Shown here piece by piece: positions 10,336 through 18,296 of a DNA stretch of 64,000 bases (positions are counted from its first letter, which is position 1; each line of letters starts with the position of its first letter). The DNA comes from Pseudomonas kuykendallii (GTDB lineage: Bacteria; Pseudomonadota; Gammaproteobacteria; Pseudomonadales; Pseudomonadaceae). The translations under genes were made by a program, and so were the position numbers. The notes below the pieces were generated by a model. The model searched no databases, was not told the origin of the DNA, and was given only the letters and a program-made list of their open reading frames with translations. The stretch is from the NCBI RefSeq assembly GCF_900106975.1, contig NZ_FNNU01000001.1:556260-620259 (forward strand), written 5' to 3'.

Positions 10336-10614
10336 TCACCGGTCCGGGCGCGTCCCGCGTCCGGTCTCGCGCCAGAGCGTCCAGATCGACTTTTCCGCCT
10401 CGGCCAGCGCATCGGCGCGGCTCAGGCCGATGTCGTGCAAGGCGTGGCGGCTGAGGCTCAGCAGCGCCTTGCGGGTGCGCAGGGCGCGCCAGAACACCAC
10501 CCAGCGCCCCTCGCCCACCGGCGCGGCCGGCACCAGGCGCAGCGTCGGGCGCCGATCCTCCAGCACCGGTACGGGTTCGACGAGTTCCTCGCAGCTTTTG
10601 ATCGAGTCGCGCAT
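10336..10614 (-). CDS. DUF1127 domain protein
   Basis: 92 residues. The C-terminal third (LLSLSRHALHDIGLSRADALAEA) is the YjiS/DUF1127 motif, an arginine-poor version of a small domain found in proteobacterial stress and RNA-related proteins. The N-terminal half is a proline-rich linker without motif. ATG at 10614 is used, with AGGAG seven bases upstream. It is divergent from the MocR regulator and shares its operator region, so it is the likely target of that regulator. Confidence 0.75.
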   Translation of the reverse strand: MRDSIKSCEELVEPVPVLEDRRPTLRLVPAAPVGEGRWVVFWRALRTRKALLSLSRHALHDIGLSRADALAEAEKSIWTLWRETGRGTRPDR

Positions 10615-10632
10615 GACGCTCTCCTTGCCTTC

Positions 10633-10754
10633 ATCTGTATGGGAGAACATCATTGCGTCCATCGAAAAACCGATACAGATTCAGCGTATAGAAATTTACC
10701 CCATACAGCCGGGCGAAAATCACCTCTGAATCGATAGTTTTTGACGTATCTGTA
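10633..10754. promoter_or_regulatory. MocR operator candidates (ATACAG repeats)
   Basis: The gap between the DUF1127 gene and the MocR gene holds four copies of one motif: ATCTGTAT at 10633-10640, its exact inverse ATACAGAT at 10673-10680, ATACAG at 10703-10708 and ATCTGTA at 10748-10754. MocR-type regulators typically bind repeats of ATACAG-like sequence near their own divergent promoter. The repeats are seen; their role is inferred. Confidence 0.6.
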
Positions 10755-10779
10755 CTGATTGCAGAGGAATCCTCACTCG

Positions 10780-12198
10780 ATGACGCTTTACCAGAACCTT
10801 GCCGATGTGATCGGCGCCCGCATCGAGCAGGGCCTCTACCTGCCCGGTGATCGCCTGCCGTCGGTGCGCGCGCTGAGCGTCGAGCACGGAGTCAGCCTGA
10901 GCACCGTGCAGCAGGCCTACCGGCACCTCGAGGACCAGGGCCTGGCGACACCGCGGCCTAAGTCGGGCTACTTCGTGCCCGCCGCGCGCCAGGCGCCGGC
11001 GCTGCCCAACGTGATCCGCAACGCGCAGCGGCCGGTGGAGGTCTCGCAGTGGGATCAGGTGCTGGAGCAGATCGGCGGCGAGCCCAGCGAGAAGCTGATC
11101 CAGCTCGGGCGCGGCCGCCCGGACATCAGCAGCCCGACGCTGAAACCGCTGCTGCGCTCGCTGTCACGGCTGGGCCGGCGCCAGGACCTGAACACCCTCA
11201 CCTACGGCAACATCTATGGCGACATCGGCCTGCGCGAACAGATCTCGCGGCTGATGCTCGACTCCGGCTGCCAGATTCCGGCCACCGAGATCGTCGTGAC
11301 CACCGGCTGCCACGAAGCGCTGTCCGCCGCCATTCGCGCCCTGTGCGAGCCCGGCGACATCGTCGCGGTGGACTCGCCGAGCTTCCATGGCGTGATGCAG
11401 GCGCTCAAGGGTTTCGGCATGAAGGCCCTGGAGCTGCCCAGCGACCCGCTCACCGGGATCAGCCTGGAGGCGCTGGAGCTGGCCCTGGAGCAGTGGCCGA
11501 TCAAGGCCATCCAGCTCACCCCGACCTGCAACAGCCCGCTCGGCTACATCATGCCGGAGGCCAACAAGCGCGCCCTGCTGACGCTGGCCCAGCGCTACGA
11601 CGTGGCGATCATCGAGGACGACGTCTACGGCGAACTGGCCTACCGCTACCCGCGCCCGCGCACCATCAAGTCGTTCGACGAGGATGGCCGCGTGCTGCTC
11701 TGCAGCTCCTTCTCGAAAACCCTGGCGCCCGGCATGCGGGTCGGCTGGATCGCCCCTGGCCGTTACCTGGACCGCGTGCTGCACATGAAATACATGGGCA
11801 CCGGCGCCACCGCACAACTGCCGCAACTGGCGCTCGCCGAATTCATCAGCGGCGGCCACTATGAACCGCACCTGCGGCGCATGCGCGCACAGTACCAGCG
11901 CAGCCGCGACGTGATGATCGAATGGATCGCCCGCTACTTCCCAGCCGGGGTGAAGGTCAGCCAGCCGCAGGGCAGTTTCATGATCTGGGTGGAAATGCCC
12001 GAGGGCTTCGACAGTCACCGGCTGAATCGTACCCTCGCCAGCCAGGGCATACAGATCGCCACCGGCAGCATCTTTTCCGCGGCGGGAAAATACCGGAACT
12101 GCCTGCGGATGAACTACGCCAGCAAGCCGAGCGCGCCGATCGAGCAGGCGGTGCGCGCCGTCGGCGAAGCGGTGGCGGCGCAGATGGCTGAAAGTTGA
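10780..12198 (+). CDS. MocR-type regulator (GntR helix-turn-helix fused to aminotransferase)
   Basis: 472 residues: a GntR winged helix (residues about 5-70, LPSVRALSVEHGVSLSTVQQ) and a fold-type I aminotransferase domain. The PLP-binding lysine is in SSFSKTLAPGMRVGW near residue 312. MocR proteins use bound PLP or a PLP-ligand adduct as a signal and rarely catalyse. It is divergent from a DUF1127 gene, with ATACAG repeats between. The ATG at 10780 has GAGGA upstream; a TTG at 10759 in frame is the alternative start. The effector is unknown. Confidence 0.9.
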   Translation: MTLYQNLADVIGARIEQGLYLPGDRLPSVRALSVEHGVSLSTVQQAYRHLEDQGLATPRPKSGYFVPAARQAPALPNVIRNAQRPVEVSQWDQVLEQIGGEPSEKLIQLGRGRPDISSPTLKPLLRSLSRLGRRQDLNTLTYGNIYGDIGLREQISRLMLDSGCQIPATEIVVTTGCHEALSAAIRALCEPGDIVAVDSPSFHGVMQALKGFGMKALELPSDPLTGISLEALELALEQWPIKAIQLTPTCNSPLGYIMPEANKRALLTLAQRYDVAIIEDDVYGELAYRYPRPRTIKSFDEDGRVLLCSSFSKTLAPGMRVGWIAPGRYLDRVLHMKYMGTGATAQLPQLALAEFISGGHYEPHLRRMRAQYQRSRDVMIEWIARYFPAGVKVSQPQGSFMIWVEMPEGFDSHRLNRTLASQGIQIATGSIFSAAGKYRNCLRMNYASKPSAPIEQAVRAVGEAVAAQMAES

Positions 12199-12235
12199 GC
12201 GGCGCGATTGCCCGCCCCAGAGCCCTCGCGCCGCT
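12198..12235 (+). terminator. stem-loop after the MocR gene
   Basis: A perfect 10-bp inverted repeat, AGCGGCGCGA at 12198-12207 and TCGCGCCGCT at 12226-12235, begins at the last base of the MocR stop codon. There is no T-run, so it may be a weak terminator or an mRNA 3' end stabiliser. Confidence 0.4.
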
Positions 12236-12297
12236 TCGCTGAATCAAACCGCGAGAGAGCCGTCTAACCGCTAGGTTGAACGTAGCGGGAGGCTACT

Positions 12298-13830
12298 TTG
12301 CGTCGACATCTGCTGTTGCTGGTTGCGCTACTGCTGACCGCCTGCGCCAATCACGTGCCGATCGAGCCCAGCCAGGCATTGCCGGCCAAGGATTCGCCGC
12401 TCGGCGCCGCCCTCATCGCCCAGTCACGGCAGCACCCGGCAGGACAGTCCGGCTTTCGCCTGCTGTCTTCCAGCACCGAGGCGTTCATCGCCCGCGCCGA
12501 GCTGATCCGCGCCGCCCGGCAGAGCCTCGACCTGCAGTACTACATCGTCCACGACGGCCTCAGCACCCGCGCGCTGATCGACGAGTTGCTCAAGGCCGCC
12601 GACCGCGGCGTGCGCGTGCGCATTCTCCTAGACGACACCACCAGCGACGGCCAGGACGACGAGATCGCCCTGCTCGGCGCCCACCCGAACGTCCAGGTAC
12701 GGGTGTTCAACCCGCTGCACCTGGGCCGCGCCACCGGCATCACCCGCGCCTTGGGGCGGCTGTTCGACGTCACCCTGCAGCACCGCCGCATGCACAACAA
12801 ACTCTGGCTGGCGGACAACGCCGTGGCGGTGGTCGGCGGGCGCAACCTGGGCGACGAGTATTTCGACGTCGAGCCGAACCTGAACTTCACCGACATCGAC
12901 CTGCTCGGCGCCGGCCCGGTGGCCGAACAGCTCGGGCAGAGCTTCGATCAGTACTGGAACAGCGCGCTGAGCAAGCCGATCGAGCAATTCGTCAGCTTTC
13001 CGCCCAGCGCCCGCGACCTGGCGAAGACCCGTCGCGGACTGACCGACTATCTCAACGCGGCTCAGATCGAGCAGCGCGAGAACTACCAGCGACTGATGGA
13101 CTACCAGGACCACCCGCGCCTGGCAGGCTGGCTGAACGAGCTGATCTGGGCGCACGGCAGCGCGATGTGGGATGCACCGACCAAGATCCTCAAGAGCGAG
13201 CCCGATCCACAGTTGCTGCTGACTTCGCAACTGGGCCCTGAGCTGACCAATGTCAGCGAGGAGCTGATGCTGATCTCCGCCTACTTCGTGCCCGCCGAGG
13301 ATGGGCTGACCTACCTCACCGGGCGCGCCGACGCGGGCGTTTCGGTGAGCCTGCTGACCAACTCGCTGGAGGCCACCGACGTGCCTGCGGTGCACGGCGG
13401 TTACGCGCCCTACCGCAAGGCGCTGTTGCGTCACGGGGTGAAGCTCTTCGAGCTGCGCCGGCAGCCGGAGCAGGAGGCGTCCTACAACCTGAGCGGCTCC
13501 TCGGAGTCCAGCCTGCACAGCAAGGCGCTGGTGTTCGATCGGCGCAAGGTGTTCATCGGCTCGCTGAACTTCGACCCGCGCTCGATCCTCTGGAACACCG
13601 AGGTCGGCGTGCTGGTGGACAGCCCGGAGCTGGCCGGCGAGGTGCGCCGCCTGACCCTGGAAGGCATGGCGCCAGCGCTCAGCTACGAGGTGCGCCTGGA
13701 GAACGGGCGGCTGGTGTGGATCGCCGAGGACAATCGTCGCCTGCACCGCATCGACAGGGAGCCGGGCGGCGCCTGGCGCCAGTTCAACGCCTGGCTGGCC
13801 AAGGTCATCGGGCTGGAACGGTTGCTGTAG
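12298..13830 (+). CDS. phospholipase D-like lipoprotein
   Basis: 510 residues with a lipoprotein signal (LLTAC, lipidated Cys at residue 16). Two HxKxxxxD motifs are complete: HNKLWLAD near residue 164 and HSKALVFD near residue 404, each followed by a GxxN element (VGGRN, GSLN). This is the two-domain PLD fold of cardiolipin-synthase-like and phosphodiesterase proteins; an envelope phospholipid is a likely substrate. The start is TTG at 12298 with GGGAGG five bases upstream; no ATG nearby has a ribosome-binding site. Stand-alone gene. Confidence 0.87.
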   Translation: MRRHLLLLVALLLTACANHVPIEPSQALPAKDSPLGAALIAQSRQHPAGQSGFRLLSSSTEAFIARAELIRAARQSLDLQYYIVHDGLSTRALIDELLKAADRGVRVRILLDDTTSDGQDDEIALLGAHPNVQVRVFNPLHLGRATGITRALGRLFDVTLQHRRMHNKLWLADNAVAVVGGRNLGDEYFDVEPNLNFTDIDLLGAGPVAEQLGQSFDQYWNSALSKPIEQFVSFPPSARDLAKTRRGLTDYLNAAQIEQRENYQRLMDYQDHPRLAGWLNELIWAHGSAMWDAPTKILKSEPDPQLLLTSQLGPELTNVSEELMLISAYFVPAEDGLTYLTGRADAGVSVSLLTNSLEATDVPAVHGGYAPYRKALLRHGVKLFELRRQPEQEASYNLSGSSESSLHSKALVFDRRKVFIGSLNFDPRSILWNTEVGVLVDSPELAGEVRRLTLEGMAPALSYEVRLENGRLVWIAEDNRRLHRIDREPGGAWRQFNAWLAKVIGLERLL

Positions 13831-13882
13831 CCAGGCAACGCAGCGACAGGCTGATGCCAAGGCCAAGGTCATCCGATTGACA

Positions 13883-13944
13883 GTAGGGTGGGCTTCAGCC
13901 CACCGAGATATGCCGGCAGGTTGGTGGGCTAAAGCCCACCCTAC
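13883..13944. repeat. GTAGGGTGGGC inverted-repeat element, full copy
   Basis: Two nested palindromes form the element: GTAGGGTGGGCTTCAGCCC at 13883-13901 and GGGCTAAAGCCCACCCTAC at 13926-13944, which are near inverse copies of each other. The whole can fold into one long cruciform. Half copies occur at 31183-31204 and 41784-41805. Confidence 0.85.
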
Positions 13945-13982
13945 GAGATTGGCGATCAGCGGTATCGCACCCTCCCAAAGGC

Positions 13983-14008
13983 ATCGCCAGCAAGCTGGCT
14001 CCTACGAA
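13983..14008. repeat. REP-like element
   Basis: ATCGCCAGCAAGCTGGCTCC followed by TACGAA matches the shape of Pseudomonas REP units (GCxAGCxxGCTxGCTCCTAC). The palindromic core is GCCAGCAAGCTGGC. It lies between convergent genes, where REPs are usual. Confidence 0.75.
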
Positions 14009-14032
14009 GAGCAGGAGCAGACGGCAACCGCC

Positions 14033-15181
14033 CTACGTCTTCTGCGTCGACACCTCGATGAAGCCTCCCGGGCGCCGGATCAGCCAGACGAACACCGCCG
14101 CGCCCGTCGCCATCACCAGCGGCAACGCATGCCCGCTGAGCCACTGGCTGGCCGCGCCGGTGAGCAGCGGGCCGACCAGGCAGCCCAATCCCCAGAGCTG
14201 CGCCACGTGCGCATTGGCGCGAACCAGTTCGTCGTCGCGATAGCGCTCGCCGATGAGGATCAGCGACAGGGTGAACAGACCGCCGGCGGCAGCGCCGAAC
14301 AGCACCAGCAGCGGCCAGATCACCGAGGTGTGCAGCAGCAGCGGGATGCTCAGGCTCGACACCAGCAGGAGCACGCCGCACGCGCGGAACAGCGCGCCGC
14401 GGGACATGCGGTCGGCGAGCAGGCCGATCGGCAGCTGCAGCGCGGCATCGCCGACCACCACCACGCTGGCCATCAGCAGCGCCACCTCCTGGGTGAATCC
14501 CTGGCGCAACCCGTAGACCGGCAGCAGGGTCAGCATCATCGCCTCGAAGGCGGCGAACAGCGCCACCGCCCAGGCGATCGCCGGAAGCTTGCGGCAGAAG
14601 GCGAACAGGCCTCGCCCGGAAGCGCCATGGGCATCCACGCGCGGCGCGCCGGAGCGGCCGAGCAGCACCAGCGAACCGCCGACCAGCAGGCCGGTGCCGG
14701 TCCAGAACGCCGAGTCGTTGTCGGTGCCGAGCAGGCTCAGCAGCAACGGCCCGGACAGCTGGCTCAGCGCATAGCCGGTGCCATACAGGGCCACCAGGCG
14801 GCCGCGCCATTTTTCCGGGGCCAACTGGTTGATCCAGCTTTCGCCGAGGATGAACACCATCGTCAGCGCCACGCCGATCCCCAGGCGCAACGCCAGCCAT
14901 ACCGCGTAGTGCTGCACCAGCGCCAGCAACGCCACCGACACCGCGCCGAGCAGCAGGCAGGTCTGCATCAGCCGCGTGGTTCCCAGCCGGGCGGCGAGAT
15001 GGCCGGCCAGCGACGCGCCGAGCAGCACGCCGACCGCTGGCGTCGCCGCCATCACGCCGATCGCGAAATTGCCGTAGCCCCAGCCCTCCAGGCGCAGCGA
15101 CACCAGCGGCATGGTCACGCCCAGCGCCAACCCGATGCTGATCACCGCCGTACAGACGGCGAAATAAGTCCCCCAACGCAT
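14033..15181 (-). CDS. MFS transporter
   Basis: 382 residues with about 12 hydrophobic segments. The loop 2-3 motif appears as AGHLAARLGTTRLM (residues about 62-75), typical of the major facilitator superfamily, and the fold resembles the small YcaD/sugar-type exporters. Substrate unknown. It lies downstream of pauC on the same strand, but a terminator-like hairpin separates them. The ATG at 15181 is chosen because the first membrane segment then starts at about residue 6; the ribosome-binding site is weak (GAGAG). Confidence 0.75.
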   Translation of the reverse strand: MRWGTYFAVCTAVISIGLALGVTMPLVSLRLEGWGYGNFAIGVMAATPAVGVLLGASLAGHLAARLGTTRLMQTCLLLGAVSVALLALVQHYAVWLALRLGIGVALTMVFILGESWINQLAPEKWRGRLVALYGTGYALSQLSGPLLLSLLGTDNDSAFWTGTGLLVGGSLVLLGRSGAPRVDAHGASGRGLFAFCRKLPAIAWAVALFAAFEAMMLTLLPVYGLRQGFTQEVALLMASVVVVGDAALQLPIGLLADRMSRGALFRACGVLLLVSSLSIPLLLHTSVIWPLLVLFGAAAGGLFTLSLILIGERYRDDELVRANAHVAQLWGLGCLVGPLLTGAASQWLSGHALPLVMATGAAVFVWLIRRPGGFIEVSTQKT

Positions 15182-15216
15182 GGTCGATCTCTCTTCTTTC
15201 ACGGCAGCAAAGCAAA

Positions 15217-15245
15217 CGGCCGGGCTTCCCAAGGAAACCCGGCCG
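15217..15245 (-). terminator. terminator-like hairpin after pauC
   Basis: On the minus strand an 8-bp stem CGGCCGGG / CCCGGCCG encloses a 13-base loop and is followed by TTTGCTTTGC. Two further GC stems (15253-15267 and 15269-15285) lie just upstream of it in the same transcript. Together these separate pauC from the MFS gene. Confidence 0.55.
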
Positions 15246-15399
15246 CAGGTAGGGCTCGCAACGAGCCGGCCCCGTGTACCGGGGCGGACCTTCTTCTACG
15301 CGGGTCAGGCCCGCTGAGCGTGTTCTGGAATCTGCCGGAGCCTCGCGAGCGACAGGCGAGCCTGCGCTCAACGCCGCGCAGCAGACGCCGAACAGGCCG

Positions 15400-16890
15400 T
15401 TACAGCTTGATCCAGGTGGACTTCAGCTCGGTGTACTTGTCGAAGGCGTGCAGCGACTTGTCGCGACCGTTGCCCGACTGCTTGAAGCCACCGAAGGGCG
15501 CCGTCATGTCGCCGCCGTCGTACTGGTTGACCCACACGCTGCCGGCGCGCAGCGCCTTGGCGGTGAGGTGCGCCTTGGACAGGTTGCTGGTCCAGACCGC
15601 CGCGGCCAGGCCGTAGACAGTGTCGTTGGCGATGGCGATGGCTTCCTCGACATCGTCGAAGGCGATCACCGACAGCACCGGACCGAAGATCTCTTCCTTG
15701 GCGATGCGCATGGCGTTGTCCACGCCATCGAAGATGGTCGGCTCGACGTAGGTGCCGCCGGTTTCCTCCAGCACCCGCTTGCCGCCGGCGACTAGCCTGG
15801 CGCCGTCGTCGTGACCGGCCTGGATGTAGGACAGCACGTTGTTCATCTGCGTGGTGTCGACCAGGGCGCCGACGCTGGTGGCCGGATCGAGCGGGTTGCC
15901 CGGCTTCCAGGCCTTCAGCGCCTCGATCACCAGCGGCAGGAACTGCTCCTTGATCGAGCGCTCGACCAGCAGCCGCGAACCGGCGGTACAGACCTCGCCC
16001 TGGTTGAAGGCGATGGCGCTGGCGGCGGCCTCGGCGGCGGCCTTGAGATCGGGCGCGTCGGCGAAGACGATGTTCGGGCTCTTGCCGCCGGCTTCCAGCC
16101 AGACGCGCTTCATGTTCGATTCGCCGGCGTAGACCATCAGCTGCTTGGCGATCCGCGTCGAGCCGGTGAACACCAGAGTATCGACGTCCATGTGCAGCGC
16201 CAGCGCGCGGCCGACCGTGTGGCCGTGGCCGGGCAGCACGTTGAGCACACCGGCCGGGATGCCCGCCTCGATGGCCAGCGCGGCGATGCGGATGGCGGTC
16301 AGCGGCGATTTTTCCGACGGCTTGAGGATCACCGAGTTGCCGGTGGCGAGCGCCGGGCCGAGCTTCCAGCTGCTCATCAGCAACGGGAAGTTCCACGGAA
16401 CGATGGCGGCGACTACGCCAACCGGCTCGCGGGTGACCAGGCCCAGCTCGTCATGCGCGGTGGCGGCGACCTCGTCGTAGATCTTGTCGATCGCCTCGCC
16501 GCTCCAACGTAATGCGCGGGCGGCGGCGGGAATGTCGACGGCCATGGAATCGCTGATCGGCTTGCCCATGTCGAGGGTCTCCAGCAGTGCCAGCTCCTCG
16601 CCGTTGGCTTCGATCAGGTCGGCGAAACGGATCATGATCGCCTTGCGCCGGGCGGGCGCCAGGCGCGACCAGATACCGGACTCGAACACCGCGCGGGCGT
16701 CGGCCACGGCGGCCTCGGCATCGACCTTGTCGCAGCTGGAGACTCGTGCCAGCAGGCGGCCGTCGACCGGGCTGATGCACTCGAAGGTCTCGCCGCTGGC
16801 GGCGTTGCGGTAGGCGCCGTGGACGAAGGCGCGGCCTTCGATGTGCAGGGCTTTGGCGCGCTGTTCCCAGTCGCTGCGGGTCAGGGTCAT
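15400..16890 (-). CDS. pauC: aldehyde dehydrogenase PauC/KauB (polyamine and guanidinobutyrate catabolism)
   Basis: 496 residues, almost colinear with Pseudomonas KauB/PauC. It oxidises 4-aminobutyraldehyde and related aldehydes from putrescine, spermidine or agmatine breakdown to acids with NAD(P)+. The catalytic Cys is in FNQGEVCTAGSR (about residue 297), the general base Glu in LEAGGKSPN (about 263), and the cofactor motif FTGSTRIAKQ is present. The ATG at 16890 has AGAGGA eight bases upstream. A PuuR-like operator lies 130 bases upstream, consistent with repression by PauR. Confidence 0.92.
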   Translation of the reverse strand: MTLTRSDWEQRAKALHIEGRAFVHGAYRNAASGETFECISPVDGRLLARVSSCDKVDAEAAVADARAVFESGIWSRLAPARRKAIMIRFADLIEANGEELALLETLDMGKPISDSMAVDIPAAARALRWSGEAIDKIYDEVAATAHDELGLVTREPVGVVAAIVPWNFPLLMSSWKLGPALATGNSVILKPSEKSPLTAIRIAALAIEAGIPAGVLNVLPGHGHTVGRALALHMDVDTLVFTGSTRIAKQLMVYAGESNMKRVWLEAGGKSPNIVFADAPDLKAAAEAAASAIAFNQGEVCTAGSRLLVERSIKEQFLPLVIEALKAWKPGNPLDPATSVGALVDTTQMNNVLSYIQAGHDDGARLVAGGKRVLEETGGTYVEPTIFDGVDNAMRIAKEEIFGPVLSVIAFDDVEEAIAIANDTVYGLAAAVWTSNLSKAHLTAKALRAGSVWVNQYDGGDMTAPFGGFKQSGNGRDKSLHAFDKYTELKSTWIKL

Positions 16891-17020
16891 GGGGCAATCC
16901 TCTTCGTTCGTTGGACGCTGGCGCGAGTGCGGCACCGTCGCGCAAGGGTGCCGGCCACCCTAAACCACAGGCGCCGGGGTTTTCAATATTTTTTACAGCG
17001 CAGGGCAAAAGCTCTTCTCA

Positions 17021-17038
17021 TGTTCGTTTTATTAAACA
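17021..17038. promoter_or_regulatory. PauR/PuuR-like operator
   Basis: TGTTCGTTTTATTAAACA is a near palindrome. Its complement contains AATAAAACGAACA, which matches 11 of 13 bases of the E. coli PuuR half-operator AATATAATGAACA as I recall it. It lies between divergent pauC and the small cupin gene, so one repressor could control both. Confidence 0.55.
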
Positions 17039-17074
17039 TAAACTCGGAACTTTCCTCTTTTCGAGCTTCCGAGC

Positions 17075-17440
17075 ATGTCCATCGAACAGATCGTCGACCT
17101 CGCGCACTCCAGCGCCCCACTCGAGCAGTACCGCCCGGCCGCGGAAAAAATCCTTTCCGGCGATCCCGCCCAGGGCGTGCGCAACGTCTTCGCCAGCCCC
17201 TGCGGGCAATTCAACGTCGGCTTCTGGGAGGGCGAGCCCGGCCACTGGACGGTGAACTACAGCGAGCATGAGTACTGCGAGATTCTCGAGGGCGTCTCGG
17301 TGCTTCACGCTGCCGACGGCGGCAGCCGCACCGTGCGCGCCGGCGACCGTTTCGTCATCCCGGCCGGCTTTCAGGGGAGTTGGGAAGTCGTCGAACGGTG
17401 CCGCAAGGTCTACGTGATCTTCGAGCAGGCGACCCGCTGA
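17075..17440 (+). CDS. small cupin (EutQ/DUF861-like)
   Basis: 121 residues, a single cupin of the (S)-ureidoglycine aminohydrolase-like DUF861 group: WTVNYSEHEYCEILEG gives the first motif and AGDRFVIPAGFQGSWEV the second. A gene of this type sits beside kauB in P. aeruginosa too. No enzymatic role is established; a sensor or small-molecule-binding role in amine metabolism is plausible. It is divergent from pauC and shares the PauR-like operator. The ribosome-binding site at the ATG is poor. Confidence 0.75.
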   Translation: MSIEQIVDLAHSSAPLEQYRPAAEKILSGDPAQGVRNVFASPCGQFNVGFWEGEPGHWTVNYSEHEYCEILEGVSVLHAADGGSRTVRAGDRFVIPAGFQGSWEVVERCRKVYVIFEQATR

Positions 17441-17497
17441 GCGCGCGCGGGCTGGCGAGATCCGAACAGGCCCTCAGGTTTCCTGCAGGCAAGAAAA

Positions 17498-17517
17498 AGC
17501 CCGCCGATCGGCGGGCT
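17498..17517. terminator. bidirectional terminator between cupin and rpmG
   Basis: AGCCCGCCGATCGGCGGGCT is a perfect 10-bp palindrome. Five T follow on the minus strand and TCTT on the plus strand, so it can end both convergent transcripts. Confidence 0.88.
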
Positions 17518-17539
17518 TCTTCCATCAAGGGCCGATCAA

Positions 17540-17695
17540 TTACTTGATCTTGGCTTCCTTGTAGATCACGTGCTTACGAACGACCGGATCGAATTTCTTG
17601 ATTTCGATCTTGTCGGGCGTAGTGCGTTTGTTTTTGTCGGTGGTGTAGAAGTGGCCGGTACCGGCGCTGGACACCAAACGGATCAGATCACGCAT
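17540..17695 (-). CDS. rpmG: 50S ribosomal protein L33
   Basis: 51 residues, reading [19 protein letters not shown] at the start and ending [11 protein letters not shown]. It is the Cys-free (zinc-independent) form of L33: the four Cys of zinc-ribbon L33 are absent. It follows rpmB by 26 bases, the usual rpmBG operon. The start ATG is at 17695. Confidence 0.97.
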   Translation of the reverse strand: MRDLIRLVSSAGTGHFYTTDKNKRTTPDKIEIKKFDPVVRKHVIYKEAKIK

Positions 17696-17721
17696 GTTGC
17701 TCTCCTAAAAAGACCGAAGCC

Positions 17722-17958
17722 TTAGAACTTTTCGCCACGGGCGCGGAGTTCGACCAGAATGGCGTCGATACCGCGTTTGTCGATGATACGCATACCCTTG
17801 GCAGAAACGCGCAGACGCACGAAACGTTTCTCGGTCTCGACCCAGAAACGGTGATGCTGCAGGTTCGGCAGGAAACGACGACGGGTTTTGTTGTTTGCGT
17901 GGGAAATGTTATTCCCGGTTACCGGACCCTTACCGGTAACTTGACAGACTCTCGACAT
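17722..17958 (-). CDS. rpmB: 50S ribosomal protein L28
   Basis: 78 residues, full length for L28: [19 protein letters not shown] at the N-terminus and the conserved [14 protein letters not shown] block. One Cys remains and no zinc ribbon is present. First gene of rpmBG, with a recognisable sigma-70 promoter 150 bases upstream. Confidence 0.98.
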   Translation of the reverse strand: MSRVCQVTGKGPVTGNNISHANNKTRRRFLPNLQHHRFWVETEKRFVRLRVSAKGMRIIDKRGIDAILVELRARGEKF

Positions 17959-18104
17959 GACTCAGCCCTCTGTAACCACATGCCCAACCCGGCATGGGTT
18001 GGCCGCTTGATCTCTCTGATTCGGCGCTTGGCGCCACGTTTCTTCGGGGTCTTACTGGCTGCGCCTTCGTGGGAAGGAACCAGGCCCCTAGAAAAGAGCG
18101 CTGC

Positions 18105-18133
18105 TTTATACCAGAACACCCCTACCCTAGCAA
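18105..18133 (-). promoter_or_regulatory. sigma-70 promoter of rpmBG
   Basis: On the minus strand, TTGCTA (-35, complement of 18128-18133) and TATAAA (-10, complement of 18105-18110) are separated by exactly 17 bases, with an extended TGG before the -10. The remainder of the 338-base gap 17959-18296 shows no gene. Confidence 0.75.
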
Positions 18134-18296
18134 GGCGAAACATGCCATCGCCGAAGCGGGCGCCCGCGGCGCTACCGGCGCGCGGTGTGGGCGGCGGGGC
18201 TGTGCGGCGCACTACCGTCCGTCGCCGCAAAGCCGTTGTTCCGCCGCAGTGCATGGTCTAGGGTAAGTCCCCCGCGCCAGTCCACAGGAGTTCGCC

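Noticed and set aside
17919-18254. A 111-codon minus-strand frame upstream of rpmB
   Set aside because: It spans the rpmBG promoter, starts without a ribosome-binding site and has no similarity to a known family.
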